NCBI GenBank assembly: GCA_002104905.1
Contig: MCFE01000074.1
Location: 62,001-126,000 of the forward strand
DNA length: 64,000 nucleotides
Reading direction: 5' to 3'
DNA from: Basidiobolus meristosporus CBS 931.73
Lineage: Eukaryota > Basidiobolomycota > Basidiobolomycetes > Basidiobolales > Basidiobolaceae
Positions 31,158 to 43,105 of this stretch are shown here, piece after piece. Below the pieces are notes generated by a model. The model was not told where the DNA came from. It did no database searches and was given only the letters and a program-made list of their open reading frames with translations. The stretch's first letter is position 1, and each line of letters starts with the position of its first letter. A program made the translations under genes and the position numbers.

Positions 31158-31689
31158 ACTTTATTATATAATAAAGCTTTAGCACTTTCCTTGTGAGTCT
31201 TTTGCTGCTAAGGAACATGCTGTGGCAGTTTCAGGGTTGATGTGGAATGCCCAGTAAAGTGGCAATATGATCTTGGCAATAATGGATTACCTGTCCCTAT
31301 AAAGAATAATTTGGTCCCATGGGTGGATCCAATCCAGATCAGCTGTCAAGATCCTGTTTAGACACTGTCATAACACCAGCAGCTTGGAATCAGTGACCCT
31401 CCTAACAATCACATGATGGGATCACAACGGTGTTTTGCTAATTTCACAACCAAATAAAGGGATGAAACTTGACAACATTTAATTGCACTGTGACAATGTT
31501 TACATGGTATTGTTGTGGCCTTTTGTGCTCTATAACTATTCTAAGTGGTTCCAAATGGCTAGGACTTTCAATTACCTTATATGGCAAGAAACCTGATGGT
31601 ATCTTGATGGCCTCACAGCAAGACTCTGGTGGCCTTATATTGGCAATATGACTGCCTATAGCTGGTTCTGTATAATGCTACCATATCAG
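31158..31689 (-). other. Plavaka copy A end, non-coding
   Basis: Reverse complement shares blocks with 53,040-53,200 (TTGGATCCACC, GTAATCCCATCAT/GTGATCCCATCAT). This is the transposase downstream end of the Plavaka element. Element termini could not be fixed; no clean CACTA ends seen. Confidence 0.5.
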
Positions 31690-34455
31690 TTTACCAAATG
31701 GTGTTCCCTTTTTCTACCTCCCCTTGTGCAATTTATATACTCCACTGTAGAATCACATCTCTTTATTTGCTTACCCACTGATACCTTGGGTATTCCACAA
31801 ATAATTTGAATCAAAAAAAATATGGCCTCTAGCTTACAAACCTCTACAAACATGCACACCTGCCACAATTGACATACTTCTATCACCGCAACTCTATGGC
31901 TTTTTAGTATGATGCGTACAAAGATGTCATATACCTTGTACTGCTGGTAACATATACATCTTGCAAACATATGCTTGGTTGTTGCCACCTCTGCCATGAA
32001 TACCTCCTGAACATCCACAATGAACTTCTTGGTATTAGCTAATGTATTCCTTCCCCCTGCTGGATTCTAGTACCCCTTATAGGTGTGCACTGGCTTTTCT
32101 TTTTGAGAATTCCATATTGAATGGTATAGATGTTGGCTTCTGACCATGATAACTCTGGAATACCTTGATAGAGTTTTCCTGATAAGAATTAGTTGCTTGT
32201 TGCACACACCCAACTTTGCATTTCTTACTGATTACCCATTTATTGGGGCTACTTAGCTTCTTAATACCATATGCATAGGCGTCTCCATGTGCACATTTGT
32301 CCTCAGTATTTCTTCCAACTCTTCCCGGCTATCCTCCATGTGCCAACTCATCACATCCATTGCTGACTTGAAGGTAATATTCTTGATGAGGTTGGGATAA
32401 GGTAGTACCTACAACATGACTTGTCTTGCTATCTCCCCACACATCTGCTCCATAGGAAACTCCCAAAAGGTGAGGTAAGGCCCAATATTCTCCACACACC
32501 ATGCAACAGGGATAAGAGAATGGATCAGTAGTGGCAGAGATTTATGTGTTCAGCTTTATGTTTGTAGTATAGCCACTTAAATCCTGTCACAAAATCCTTG
32601 CACAACAGCTGTAGATGTGTCAAGTTGGCATTGGTGATCTGCTTCTGGATAAATATTCCTACAATGTCCACATATGACTCCCAATGCTTCCAATGTACTC
32701 TTAGTAGGAATGGCTTCAGAATGCTACTTGAGTAAATACATATCCAGCTCATCCAGTCTTTGCATTTACATTGTTGCATATGTGTATGAGTGTTAATTGG
32801 AGCCCGCAATAAGTACTTAGGGCAGCAGATATTCTGTAATATTTTGCCGATTCTTTTCAATTTCTCCAGTATCTCCAAGGACTCATTTAGCTTGAAATGT
32901 CCCATGTACAACTTGGCCATCAGTATAGGGATATTGTTGAAAAGCTAGTGCATTGCTCCCAGTGGAAAGCTTTTGCTCTAACAGATACCCTCTATCTTAA
33001 GTATCTCTGGTTTCCAATTGATTCCAAATTCTGGCCAATGGCTTAAAAATTGTCAACTTTGCTGCAATTGCATTCTAACTTCTGTATGTTCTCTCTGTGA
33101 AAAGATGATGCTCTTAGTGCTGGTGTTTGGGTAATAATAATATGCATGATTTATGGAGTAAATCCCCTGGATCTTACACACTTGACAGCAATACTGTCCA
33201 TTGTGCCCAGAAAACCTGCTGTCTTGCTGATGGCTGGGGTATCTCCAATGCAGATAGTAATATGCGCTTTTAGATGATGGCCATTAAATGTTATTCAGCT
33301 GGAAAGCATACCAAACTCATCTAGCAATGGATACAGGTAGCTATCCAGGTTGGAAATGATTTAGGCCCAGATACTAGTGAGACTAGCATCAGATTATTGC
33401 TCTGATACCATAAGATGGGCAGCAGATTCAGATTGATGAGAATCAGTGGCCAGCAGGATTTGCTGGTAGAGTACATGTTAAATAAGAATCCATCAAGTGC
33501 TAAAGCAACTGCTTGGTCATATATACCTTAAAGTAGCCCTTGCTTCTAGCTGTTTGTAATGCTTCCCATTGAATATATGGGATATGTTTGCACTTAATTG
33601 ATACTGAGTGTAGTACTGTATAGCTTGGCAATGTTTGTCAGACTGCATCAGCTTCCTCAGACAGGGTATGACCAGAATATATTTGGAGTATGGACAGTGT
33701 TTTCCCTCAATGGTGGTGGATTCTTAGCAATTTGGACATATTGCAATGGTAGCATTTTGAACTGCAAATGCCATGCAACTGTTAACACATGCTAGAATCA
33801 GGACAGCCACTGGATCATATGTTGCCAGCTGCATGATGGCTGTCCACTTGTACCATGTACATGGTAAGTTGCATCTCAGTATGATTTTAGCAAGAAGTAG
33901 TAATAAATACTCAAAGCTCCCATTACTAATAATAGTGAATATGCACCACTTGTCTAGCCACAACATTACATCATTCTCCAGTGGATAGATTACCGGACTT
34001 GCCAGGCTCAATAAAGTATCCTTGGCATTTGTTTCAAAGGGTGTTGCCTCATCACATATAGGGATTTGACCAGGCTCACACGTGGTACTGTTGTTAGGGG
34101 AGATAGGCTCAAAATCTAAAAGTGAACCTTCTTTGTTGGTGCTATCACTCTGTGTGCTATATTCAGAAGGCTGAGGTGAGCCTAAAGGCCTCACAAACTC
34201 ACCTGACTCAGTGTGCACAAGTTGACAATGATGGCCAGGTGCCAATACCAAAGTATCAACTGGCTAGCAAGATAATGTTGGTACGGTAGTGACCAATGAA
34301 TGGTCAAGTACAACTCTGGTGGCAAAACACTGTCCATGATTCTCGTAATACTTTCTATGCTGTCTGCATGCTTCATGGCTGAGAGGCTTGCCACAATAGC
34401 TACATGGTCTTGTTTCTCTTCTCTTACTGCATTGAGTCAAAGTAGTCTTGTCCAT
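31690..34455 (-). pseudogene. Plavaka-type (CACTA/Tnp2-like) transposase, decayed
   Basis: The fullest copy, about 920 codons with many stops. In order on the minus strand: zinc finger CSYCGKPLSHEACRQH (34,410-34,350), LVHTESGEFVRPLGS, acidic linker, KWCIFTII, then IFNGKHYKQL (about 33,560), SYLYPLLDEF (33,340), a GHNGQYCCQVC-type motif (33,200), KAFHWEQCTSFSTI (32,960; cf. FP-x-MH), the DUF4218-like FWEFPMEQMCGEI (32,470-32,430), and FARCICYQQYKVYDIF near the end. This series fits Plavaka transposases of basidiomycetes. It would cut the element ends in the nucleus. Catalytic acids cannot be named safely. No frame is long enough to work. Confidence 0.68.
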
Positions 34456-34639
34456 GGGGCAAACAGTTTGACCTTCAACAACATAATGCTATTATATCAC
34501 TTTTTGGCCAACACTCATGTGAATTTAAGACAGTCTTGTATTTGAGACATTGCGCCTACATGAGTGTAGATTCACTGATGACCCACCATAGTAAGCATTA
34601 TAAATAAAGTTATGACACCACATACACATGTATATGTAA
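34456..34639. promoter_or_regulatory. Divergent intergenic region, Plavaka transposase / gene X
   Basis: About 180 bp between the minus-strand transposase start and the plus-strand gene X start. The same divergent arrangement is kept at 11,560-11,820. It is expected to hold both promoters; no box is certain. Confidence 0.45.
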
Positions 34640-35365
34640 CATTATTTCCCCTTTGGTTTGACTCACTTCCATAAGTATGCTGGCAAAAAATAAACAAAGT
34701 TGTCTGGTTCCCAACCAAGCCCCACCGCTAATGGCAGAAGAAGAAATGCTGGACAACAGCTTGCTTTGACATTCAGTGCAACAAGTGGGGCTACATCCAA
34801 AAAAGGCCTTGTGGACAGTGTGCCCACTGAAGATAACAATGCACACTCTGCAGGCTCTCAGTCAAGTAGGCAATTAAGAACCTCTGCAGAGCCACAAGCT
34901 GACTGTTACACTCATGCAGATGAGAATGAAGCAAACACAGTACCCTCAGTTGAAGATCAGCAAGTAGCCATGATAACATCACCACCACCTATATTAGCAG
35001 GTATGTTGTCAGTTCATGCCAAAGCTACAATGCTGCAATTAGGTTCAGTGGCTGATAGGATAGATGCAATGGCCCAAACAAATTAGGAAATAGTCCAGAA
35101 ACAGGATGAGCAGACAATACATGTAGAGCAATCAATATCCCAGGTAGCAAAAGCAATATCTTTGCTGCAAAGAAGAAACCCAAGTAGCTGAATGTCACAG
35201 CCAATAATTGAGCCATTTCCCAATGTAACAGTAGAGGAACACTGTACAGTCTTGGAAGCACAACAACAGTGCCCATGGATGAAGCCCACAGAAAAATCTT
35301 TCACAGTGTGGGAGGGAGACAATGTGGTGTTTTTACCAAAGCCTAAAAATTAAAAGCACCTATTG
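34640..35365 (+). pseudogene. Gene X, N-terminal part
   Basis: Open frame 34,700-35,086 continues in frame past a TAG to about 35,350. Features: NAGQQLALTFSATSGAT, DNNAHSAGSQSSRQLRTS, a PP-containing TSPPPILAGML, VADRIDAMAQ, then KQDEQTIHVEQSIS (heptad-like) and MKPTEKSFT. Low-complexity polar protein, no known domain. It stops matching other copies at about 35,365 after VVFLPKPKN. Gene X lies head-to-head with the transposase in two copies, so it is probably part of the same element, perhaps a DNA-binding partner like TnpA of CACTA elements; that is inference. Confidence 0.6.
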
Positions 35366-37083
35366 AGGAATGTACTAGTTGCCCTAAACTAGTAAATATA
35401 TCACTAGGTATTTTGTGAGTGCTAATCATATATATTAGTATGGATCAGATGTTATTCTTGCTATTATGATCAGATCAATTTACTTGCAGCTCCCAGCTAT
35501 GAGCCATATTGCTGCAAGAGATAACTGCAACCAATATGCTGAGAGAATTGGCTATTTAATGAATTGTACCTGATCAAATCTGATTAAGCCTGTGAAAAGT
35601 TGTGTCAGAACTAAGTGGATGGCCTACTTGGATATACATCTGGGAATAGATGTGATCTGCAGAATGAAGGTTCCTGAGCACTCTAGAGGATGCAAAAAGT
35701 ATGGATATGCTACTTGTATGATCCAGTTCCAGATAAAGTAGGAAAATTCAGCATCAGGAATCTTCAATACTAGATATGGAACAAAAACCCACCACCAATA
35801 AGTTCTCAGTCTCTTAAAGGAGTAAGGTAATACCTAAGCCAGATTTGGACTATCTAGCATACTAGATATGATCCAGCAATCCTACCTCACAAGGATAATG
35901 GAGTATTGTTACTTAGGAAAGCTGCAGAACAGTCCAAGAAAATGTACATACTCAGAGGCAACATCACAATTATGGGGAACAATGAGGTCAACTTATTTGC
36001 AGTGGGAGCTAGAGAAGTGGTACCATGGGCCAACTTAGGGGTTATAGTGGGTCCAGAAGATCATGGACTTGTAAATTTGCACTGTTAATCAAGCTCTATG
36101 CTGGAAAACTCTGTCAGAAGTAACAGTAGCCTATCAGAGCTGTTATGGTATATTTATGCAATTGGAAAGTGCCAAATCAGGTTATACTGTTTAGGCTCAA
36201 TAGTAAATATGAGGCCATAACTATCCTGTTCAGGATGAAACCTCTATGAATAGCTGCCAATCAGGCTGTGGTACTATGGGATACCAAATCAAGCCTATTA
36301 AGATGCAAAGGGAAGATCTGAATACCATAACAGTGATATAAGTCCCAGAAAGTTATGCCTATATTTGAGGATATATATGATCTATCTAAGTCAGTGTTAG
36401 ACGGCAGGAAGCACCAGAAGATGTAGCCTCAGTGGGAGTACAATATCCCAGATGAGGAATGAAGAAGAGCTAGGCTAGACACCATTGAAAGCACTAGCCT
36501 GGAAGTGGAAATACTTGGTCAACCAGTGAGGAATAAGGCAGCTACAATGCTGACCAGTTGTTGGTCTCAGCAGATCATTTATGGAGTATATGAGGAAAGT
36601 TATTATTCAGATCTAGCTATGGATATATGGCGGATAGTTTACGTGAATTAGACTATATAATGGAACTGCAGATTATCCAGATCTAGTGGAGAGACAACTA
36701 CATCTTAGCTTTGCTAATTATTGACCAATTTTACTCAAAAAAGGGACAGCACATAGCCTGAGAATGCAGCTATCCAATGATATAAACTATGCCAGGATAT
36801 GATCAGTGTCTGAAAAGCTTCACTCCAATCAAATGGATGATACTTGTTCATAGATTTTTGTGATGAGGTCAGAATTGAGACTCAAAGCAATTTGATCTGA
36901 AATATGTAATTAGCAGTATGGACTTGTACTTAGTTATTACAGATAACATGCAATACTTAACATATATGGAAGAATACATTAGTCCAATGGTTTAGAAGGT
37001 TAAATGCAGGTTTAATTTCAACCAGAAAATGCACTACATCACAGCAAGTTCATAAGTATATGAATATATTATGTGAGTGGGAG
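35366..37083 (+). other. Degenerate element body before LTR C
   Basis: No motif of reverse transcriptase or integrase could be read with confidence. Short open stretches exist (for example 35,906-36,088, with MGNNEVNLFAVGAREVVPW). It ends in the polypurine tract GAGTGGGAG (37,075-37,083) directly before LTR C, so it should be the heavily decayed 3' body of a copia C element. Confidence 0.4.
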
Positions 37084-37432
37084 TGTTGAAATAATTAGGA
37101 ATCCACCAAATTATTGATCTAGTATGAACTAGCACTAAGTTAAGTGAGGTATTTCTGATTATGAACTTAGAGATTAGTTTTTAAGATATTTGCTAATTTT
37201 TAGGAACTAGTGAGGTACAAAATTTTGGGAATATCTGAAACCTGTCCAAATAAGCTGAAACATGGCACCTGTACTCCTGAGGCTCCCCTAATAATGACCA
37301 AATAGTTACTTGTACATAGTTTTCAGTAAGTATAAATACTCTGTTGCAACTCAATACAATAACAAGCAAATACGATGTAAATCTTCTAACTCTTCAATTC
37401 ACTTACAATATATCACTCTAAATATCTCAACA
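37084..37432 (+). repeat. Copia C 3' LTR
   Basis: 349 bp, TGTTGAAATAATT to ATCTCAACA, with AGTATAAATACTC near 37,328. Homologous to the reversed LTR at 17,690-17,698/22,299-22,642. The next bases (ACTACTTGG) are flank, not a primer-binding site. Confidence 0.8.
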
Positions 37433-37769
37433 ACTACTTGGTATCACTCAGCAGCTGAAAGCTTACTTAACAGCTCTGGACTAGTCTTAGTCACTGTAGA
37501 AGAGATTTACAGGCCTAGCCTTGCCACTCTGGTCAAGATCAAATTAGCACTTTTACCAAGCATTATGCACTAGCCCAGAAGCTGTTAGAGAATGCTTGTA
37601 AGTGTTGAGTAGCCATCCCTACATAGTGTCATAAATGCATTACTTCCACAGGGTTATAAATACTTAATATACTAGCCCACTTTTTATCAATTCACTCAAT
37701 GGTGCCACATATCTTTAGTTGCTTTTAGAGTCTAGGCTTTGGACAAAGACTGCAGTCTCTCCCTACCAA
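37433..37769. other. Unassigned stretch
   Basis: No ORF with recognisable content and no match noticed to other parts of the window. Confidence 0.3.
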
Positions 37770-38240
37770 ACTGTAATTTGTATTTCAGTAAGTTTATTTT
37801 TGGGCACTGTTGCTGTACTTCAAAGACTGTACAGTGTACTTCAACTGCAACATTGGGAAATAGCTTACCTTTTTCTTATGACATGGAGCTTCTAAGATCC
37901 TTCTCTACAGAAAAGATAACTTATTATCTCTGCGTGATATTATCATGGTCATTTGCTGGTGTCCCACCAGAGGTATTTAATTTGATGCATTTGTATCTGC
38001 CCAAGCATTATGACCAGTAAGTAGCACTGCAGAGATTATAGGTTACCTAATTGACTGAGGGCTAACAAGTCTGTATTGATACCTCCAGTAGGCACACTTT
38101 ACACATTGTCTAACTTGGAAATGTGTTGAATATACACGTGCAAGTGGTGCCAGACCTTTTTTATGCTCCTCACTTTAGTGTGTCATTGCTGATTCTCACG
38201 TTTATTCAGGTGCAATGTCTCAAATATAGAAGAGAACTTA
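37770..38240 (-). pseudogene. Gene X fragment with deletions
   Basis: Shares with 10,960-11,700 the order of blocks (GGGC-CTGTTGTGCTTCAAAG-type, CATTATG-CAG, GGTGCAATGTC), with internal deletions. No open frame on the minus strand. Confidence 0.5.
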
Positions 38241-38319
38241 GATTACCAGAAAAAAAGGTCAAGAGCCTTGAAGTCCACCTGCCTGAGTGCTGTAGACAAA
38301 TTGCTATAATAAATTTCCA

Positions 38320-38470
38320 GCGCAGAATGTGCAAATTACACTTAGAAGTCAATATGAGATACCTGCTAGTCATGTTCAGATGCTAATAAAATGCATCTTA
38401 GATAAAAGCATCCTACAACAATGCTGCAAGGAGAAAATAAGATTATCCATCTGACAGAATCACTCTGTTG
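38320..38470 (+). pseudogene. Copia A gag fragment
   Basis: Matches the gag segment for YQSCSAAKKMYLRQK (ACCTGCTAGTCATGTTCAG against ACCTACCAGTCATGTTCAG). Very decayed. Confidence 0.55.
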
Positions 38471-38589
38471 TATGATGTGTTAGAGTACTGGGTATGCAAA
38501 CCTCTGACACAGATGTGATGCATGCTGCAAAAGTAAATGGTGACATTGCCAACAATTTAGCAGACAAATTTACCTTGTGGTGTTCACTT

Positions 38590-39667
38590 GGTGCTTCATT
38601 GAATATAAAGTAGTAATTATACCTTACATGGTCTTAGAAAAGCATACATGCAGAAAAGGTCAAAGTTTGAGGCTGTTTGGACAACTTACATGGTTTTGGT
38701 ACAATAGACATGTTACATTGGATAGTGCCGCATTGAGCCATTAGTGCCAAATGATGCCATAGTGTGCCAGTGAGGCCAATAGAGCCTCTACTTGACCACA
38801 GAGTGTGAAACATAGCTCTTCATCTTCATGCAAAGCAGCCCCTGTATTTCTTGCATTGTATTGGATAAGATCCAATTTTTTGACCTATTTTTTTGGATCC
38901 ATGTTGTGTAGGATGCATAAGAGCTCAAAAGGATTGAAGACATGCATCTGGTACTCAATAAACATGGCACTCCAAATCTAACTCCAATGGCCTGTATCAT
39001 GTCACAAAAATGCTTGGCATTATCTTGGTTCACTGGTATTATCTGGCACTATAAGTGCTTTGTATGAGTTTTACTTTATAGTTAATTATTGAATATATTG
39101 TTAGTTAGTACCAGTGGACCAAGATAGTGCCATGCATCTTTGCAACATGCTAAAAGCCACAGCAGCTGAATTCAGAGTGACATGGGAATTAAGTACCAGA
39201 TGCATGCCTTTAATCCTTTTGTGCACTTAAGCATCCTGCACAACATTTATCCCAAAAATAGGTCAAAAAATGGATTTTCTCTAGCATGATGGGTGAAACA
39301 CAGGCTCTGCTTGGTATGAAGATGCAGAGCTATGCTTCACACTCTGTGTCCAAGTTTAGGTCTGTTATGCCACTCTGGCACACAATGGACCTGTTTGGCT
39401 CTCATGGCTTAATGGGGCACTATTCACCAGAACAAGTCTAATGAACATGACCACTAGGTTTAGTTCATAAGCACATATATGCAAAGCTTGGGGCTGTAAC
39501 AAAAACTCTGAGAATATTCATATTCTAGATGCTTGATAGCTGCGTGAGGAAATTTCAAATATATCTCAACAGGAAATTTGATTGGCATTCATCAAGATTT
39601 GTATGCAATGATTAAAGTGACCAAGTTAGGTCATTATCTCACTAGAATTATGGACTTTTGCAACAAA
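38590..39667 (-). repeat. Diverged copia A LTR carrying a MITE
   Basis: Reverse LTR A sequence on both sides of the MITE: ATTGAATATAAAGTAGT, GGCTGTTTGGACAACTT on the left, TGAGAATATTCATATTCTAGATGC and CAACAGGAAATTTGATTGGCATTC on the right (short blocks). It ends TTTGCAACA. This is an old copy compared with 21,949-22,298. Confidence 0.65.
38706..39439. mobile_element. Foldback MITE, PIF/Harbinger ends (copy 1)
   Basis: 734 bp, starting AGACATGTTAC and ending AGAACAAGTCT, with the 3-bp duplication AAT (38703-38705, 39440-39442). The whole element is a long inverted repeat: left and right halves are reverse complements with scattered differences, around a short centre near 39,060-39,100. The outer ~30 bp match the inverted repeats of the PIF/Harbinger elements here, so it was probably moved by their transposase. 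Confidence 0.85.
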
Positions 39668-39699
39668 AGTTACCCTCCTCACTTGCCAAAAGTACAGGG

Positions 39700-39878
39700 A
39701 TAATGGTTTGCCACTTGTATGCTTAAATTGCGTCAGCTTTTAGTTAAATCAATTAGTTTTATGTCTAGCCTATCTGTATATCAGTATTATCTGCCACATT
39801 TGTACTATTAGTCAGCAGATGAATCAGCAGATGACTCAGCAGATCCTTATCAGGTAGAAACAGGTACACTAAGTGAGA
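39700..39878 (+). repeat. Gypsy-2-type LTR fragment
   Basis: Resembles the first half of the gypsy-2 LTR: TTAGTTAAATCAATTAG, CAGTATTATCTG, ATGAATCAGCAGAT and CCTTATCAG. It ends abruptly where gene X sequence starts. Confidence 0.65.
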
Positions 39879-40665
39879 TCAACCTATCAACCACAGCCTC
39901 CACATCTTCCATTGTTGACAGAGTGGAGATCCCACCAACAGACAAGGCTACAGTGTAAAGAACTTGAAAGACTATCACAATGCCTTCAATGGAGCTTTGA
40001 AACATTGATAGGCACAGCAAGAGGTTACAGCACTTCTTCAAGAGCAGTGCTCAAGAGAATGCACTTGAATACTGCATAAATTAATGCAAAGACTGGCAGA
40101 TTATGTGCTAGACCTTGCAGTGCTGGCCAAAGACCAGGGCATATGGGAGCCAGTGAATGAACAGCGGCATCAAGCCATAGGACTCTCACCATTGTAATGG
40201 AAACAGAGCATTATAGCATATATACTAATTGAGTGGTGGATTTTATTGGAGTTGCTTGTTGAGTGTGGGGTTAGGCTTGATGTTACTGTAGGATACAGAG
40301 ACTAATACAGGTTGATACAATTGGCAATTGAGATACAACTGAAGTCCCAATGGAAATAAATCAATTAGTATGCAGGAAAAGTAAGGGAAATGGATGGGTC
40401 AGCAAGTAAAGAGTGAGAAACAGAGGCAATAGCTAATCAATGCATACAAGCATAGGAGGTGATAGAGTGTCTGGGATCAGAAAGTGTGCAAATTGGCACA
40501 GAGCCAATCAAAGGCAACATTTGTATTGTTGTGACAAAATATTTTGACCAGGTGCTTTGTGAAACATGAGTTGCAATTATTTTTCAACAGTCTTTACACA
40601 TTGTCCTGATGGGACCAATAACTCTGAGTCATTGGACTTTACATTTGTGGCAGCCTTTAGATGGG
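39879..40665 (+). pseudogene. Gene X C-terminal part
   Basis: Matches 54,820-55,340 and then 56,460-56,700: TTASTSSIVDRVEIPP..., later ALLQEQCSRECT/SSAQENALEY in broken frames, and KSWKQ-type codons near 40,190. This copy lacks the LTR E found at 55,350. Confidence 0.6.
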
Positions 40666-41206
40666 ATCATCACCATAACATCTCATAGGGAAGATATCCT
40701 CAAAGCAGTATTAAGGACTAGATATGGACATAGTGAGTACTTAGTCAGAGGTTGTGGCTTCACCAATGCTCCAGTGTTGTTCATAACTTTGATTACAACT
40801 GTTTTTCAGCAGTACTTGAACAGGTTTGTGGCTAAGTCTGCAATGATATGTTGATATATAGTAACACAGAAGAGGTCCACTTGGTGCATATTAATAATGT
40901 TCTGAAGAAGCTAGGGGAGAAGCTGTATGGCAAGCCAGCAAAGTGTAGGTTCTTCAGCAAGCATCTTGAATATCTGAGACACCTAGTCACTAGTACAAGA
41001 GAGGTCTCAGACCCCCAGAAAGTGGAGGTTATCAGGAATCCAAAGCAGCCCCATTGCATCTCAAAGCTTGGATCATTTCTTGGAATGGTTTCCTATTATT
41101 AGAGACTTGTCAAGTGCTTAGCAAGTATTGCAGCCCCATTGATTGATATCTTCATAAACAGCAACACTTTGAGGTGGGATGTAGCCTGTGAGAACTGCAT
41201 CTCAGA
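40666..41206 (+). pseudogene. Gypsy-2-like reverse transcriptase fragment
   Basis: Two open parts (40,609-40,854 and 40,848-41,102). Readable: RTRYGHSEYLVRGCGFTNAP, then VHINNVLKKLGEKLYGKPAKC and [18 protein letters not shown]. It corresponds to gypsy-2 25,900-26,420. The catalytic YLDD is damaged at about 40,840-40,855 by a frame change. LTR D (reversed) cuts it at 41,207. Confidence 0.8.
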
Positions 41207-41512
41207 TGCTGTGGTGGTTTATAAGTCTAAGGGAGAAATATGTCCGACACTTCTTAGGTTCTATGTGCATGCAGTGCTCGCTGGGTGCAATAATCTCTGC
41301 CAAAAGCTTGCTAGGAATACGTAAGTTTTGTCTCTACTCCAATGTGAAGGGAACAATGCCATAAGCTTGGTAAGGGAAAACTATTGAGCTGCAATCCTCA
41401 ATTTAGTTGGTGTCTTAACAAAAGTATGTGCTGGGACAAATGTGCTTTGAGATGATTATGTACTAAAGCCTCCAAGCTCCAAACTACTGTAAACTTCAGC
41501 AACCAATCAGGG
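41207..41512 (-). repeat. LTR family D fragment, reversed
   Basis: Starts TGTGGTGGTTTATAAG, the reverse complement of the LTR D 3' end, and matches about the last 300 bp of 3,900-4,970. The stretch 41,513-41,582 is not recognised. Confidence 0.75.
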
Positions 41513-41582
41513 ATTGATATTCTGAGATTTGTAAAGCACAGGGATGCCATTAATGGAATGAAAATGGTAGGAATTATGACTT

Positions 41583-42074
41583 TGTAGTGGGGTCATAGTG
41601 ACACCCACTGACAGATGTGCTCATTCCCATATGTTATACTTCCCTCTATTACACAGGTTTCATAATACTGATTCCTGAATGGTTGAATGTGCCATGCCTA
41701 TTAGAACCTTCCAGCACCTACTCAGAATACTCTTGGCTCATTCAGATATCATTAAGATTTCCGTTAATCCCTGGAACCTTCTGGAACACCATGATCAATT
41801 ATCACTTAGCCAGTGAGAAAAGTATATAAGGGAGGCTATCCCTCAACAATAAATCATCATCCTTGTTATCAATATACCAACTTGTTGATTAATGTAATCA
41901 CTGCTACCTGCTACTACCTGAACTTCTAACCCCAGCCTACAGAATACTCCCAGGAAACCATGCTGACAGCCAACTGACCTTGGAGGCACTACTTATGAGG
42001 AATACTCAGAGTAGGTATCTTTTATTATATTTGATTCTTTCCCAAGTTTGTTCTTGTACAGGCAAAGATACTCT
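41583..42074 (+). repeat. LTR family D, internal deletion
   Basis: Starts TGTAGTGGGGTCATAGTGAC like 3,900 and skips about 240 bp (3,963-4,203 in the full LTR). It runs past AGTATATAAGG and AATAAATC and ends at about 4,630 of the full copy. A copia B sequence then begins. It forms a head-to-head pair with the fragment at 41,207-41,512. Confidence 0.75.
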
Positions 42075-43105
42075 TCTTTGACTTCAATTCCTGAAAAGCT
42101 GCAAATTTTTAAGATTTTTCTTGCCAAATTTGCTGAAGAGATATAATTTTGTCTGATTAAGTGCCTTCAGGTCAGTTTTAGCTATCTTTGGGTTATCCAC
42201 ATAAAGAACTAGGATAATAATGCCTTTTTCAATCTGTTTCATTTATATTCTATGATCTGCTGTGCTACAAATGAGTCTAATCTCCTCTAGATATGCGTGA
42301 ATCTTGTTGTACCATGCTCTAGGTGCCTGCTTAAGCCCATACAAGCATTTCCACAGTCTGCACACCCTATGAAGGTCTTTTGAGTTGATGAAACCTTCTG
42401 GTTGCTCCATTTACAGTTTCTTGTAGATTGACATTTAGAAAGGCTGTTTTGACAGTCATTTAGTGTAGGTATAGATTGTGTACAGCTGACAAGGCTAGAA
42501 CCATCCAATTAGAGTAAAACTTGGCAAGCAGGGTAAATATTTCCTTGAGGTCTAGTTCCTGGATTGGATTATAGCCTGTGGTCACCTGTCTAGCCTTGTA
42601 ATTGTCAATGGTACCATTTGGGGTTATCTTGATTGTACAGATCCATCTGCATCCTATTGGCTTTCTCCAGTTTGGTATATCTGTCAGTTTTGATGTTTTA
42701 GCCTTCATCAGTGATTGGTACTCCTCCTGCATGGCTTGTTGCCACATTTTTGCATCTGTACTCTTGCCTGTTCCAGATTCTGAGGTTTGGCACATAAGGC
42801 AAGTTAAGCTTCTTCATGATTATTTGATGTCTGCCACAAGGATCAATGGGCATTTCTTATTGTGGTAGATCTCTTAACTGGGGTAATCTGCTCTAATCAG
42901 GAACTGGTAGATTTATCTCCTGTATCTGGCTGAATTAGGTATGTATCTTCTGCATTAGTGTTGGTTGTATCATCAGGAAGCTGGTAAGTGGTTTCAGTGG
43001 CTTTTGGTCTGAATTCTCCTCTGCTCTTGACCAGCTTCTGAACTCTGCTATTATGCACTTTATAGCCTTCAGTGTCCTCACAATACCCAAGAAAGATCTC
43101 TTTTC
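42075..43105 (-). pseudogene. Old copia B copy, RT to integrase end
   Basis: Minus strand, homologous to 44,340-45,390 of the younger copy. Readable: GCRWICTIKITPNGTIDNYKARQVTTGYNPIQ (in pieces), AFLNVNL-type, and ILGYCEDTEGYKVHNSRVQKLVKSR near 43,100. Several frame breaks. It joins 47,798-48,248 when the younger copia B (43,106-47,792) and one TTTTC are removed. Confidence 0.88.
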
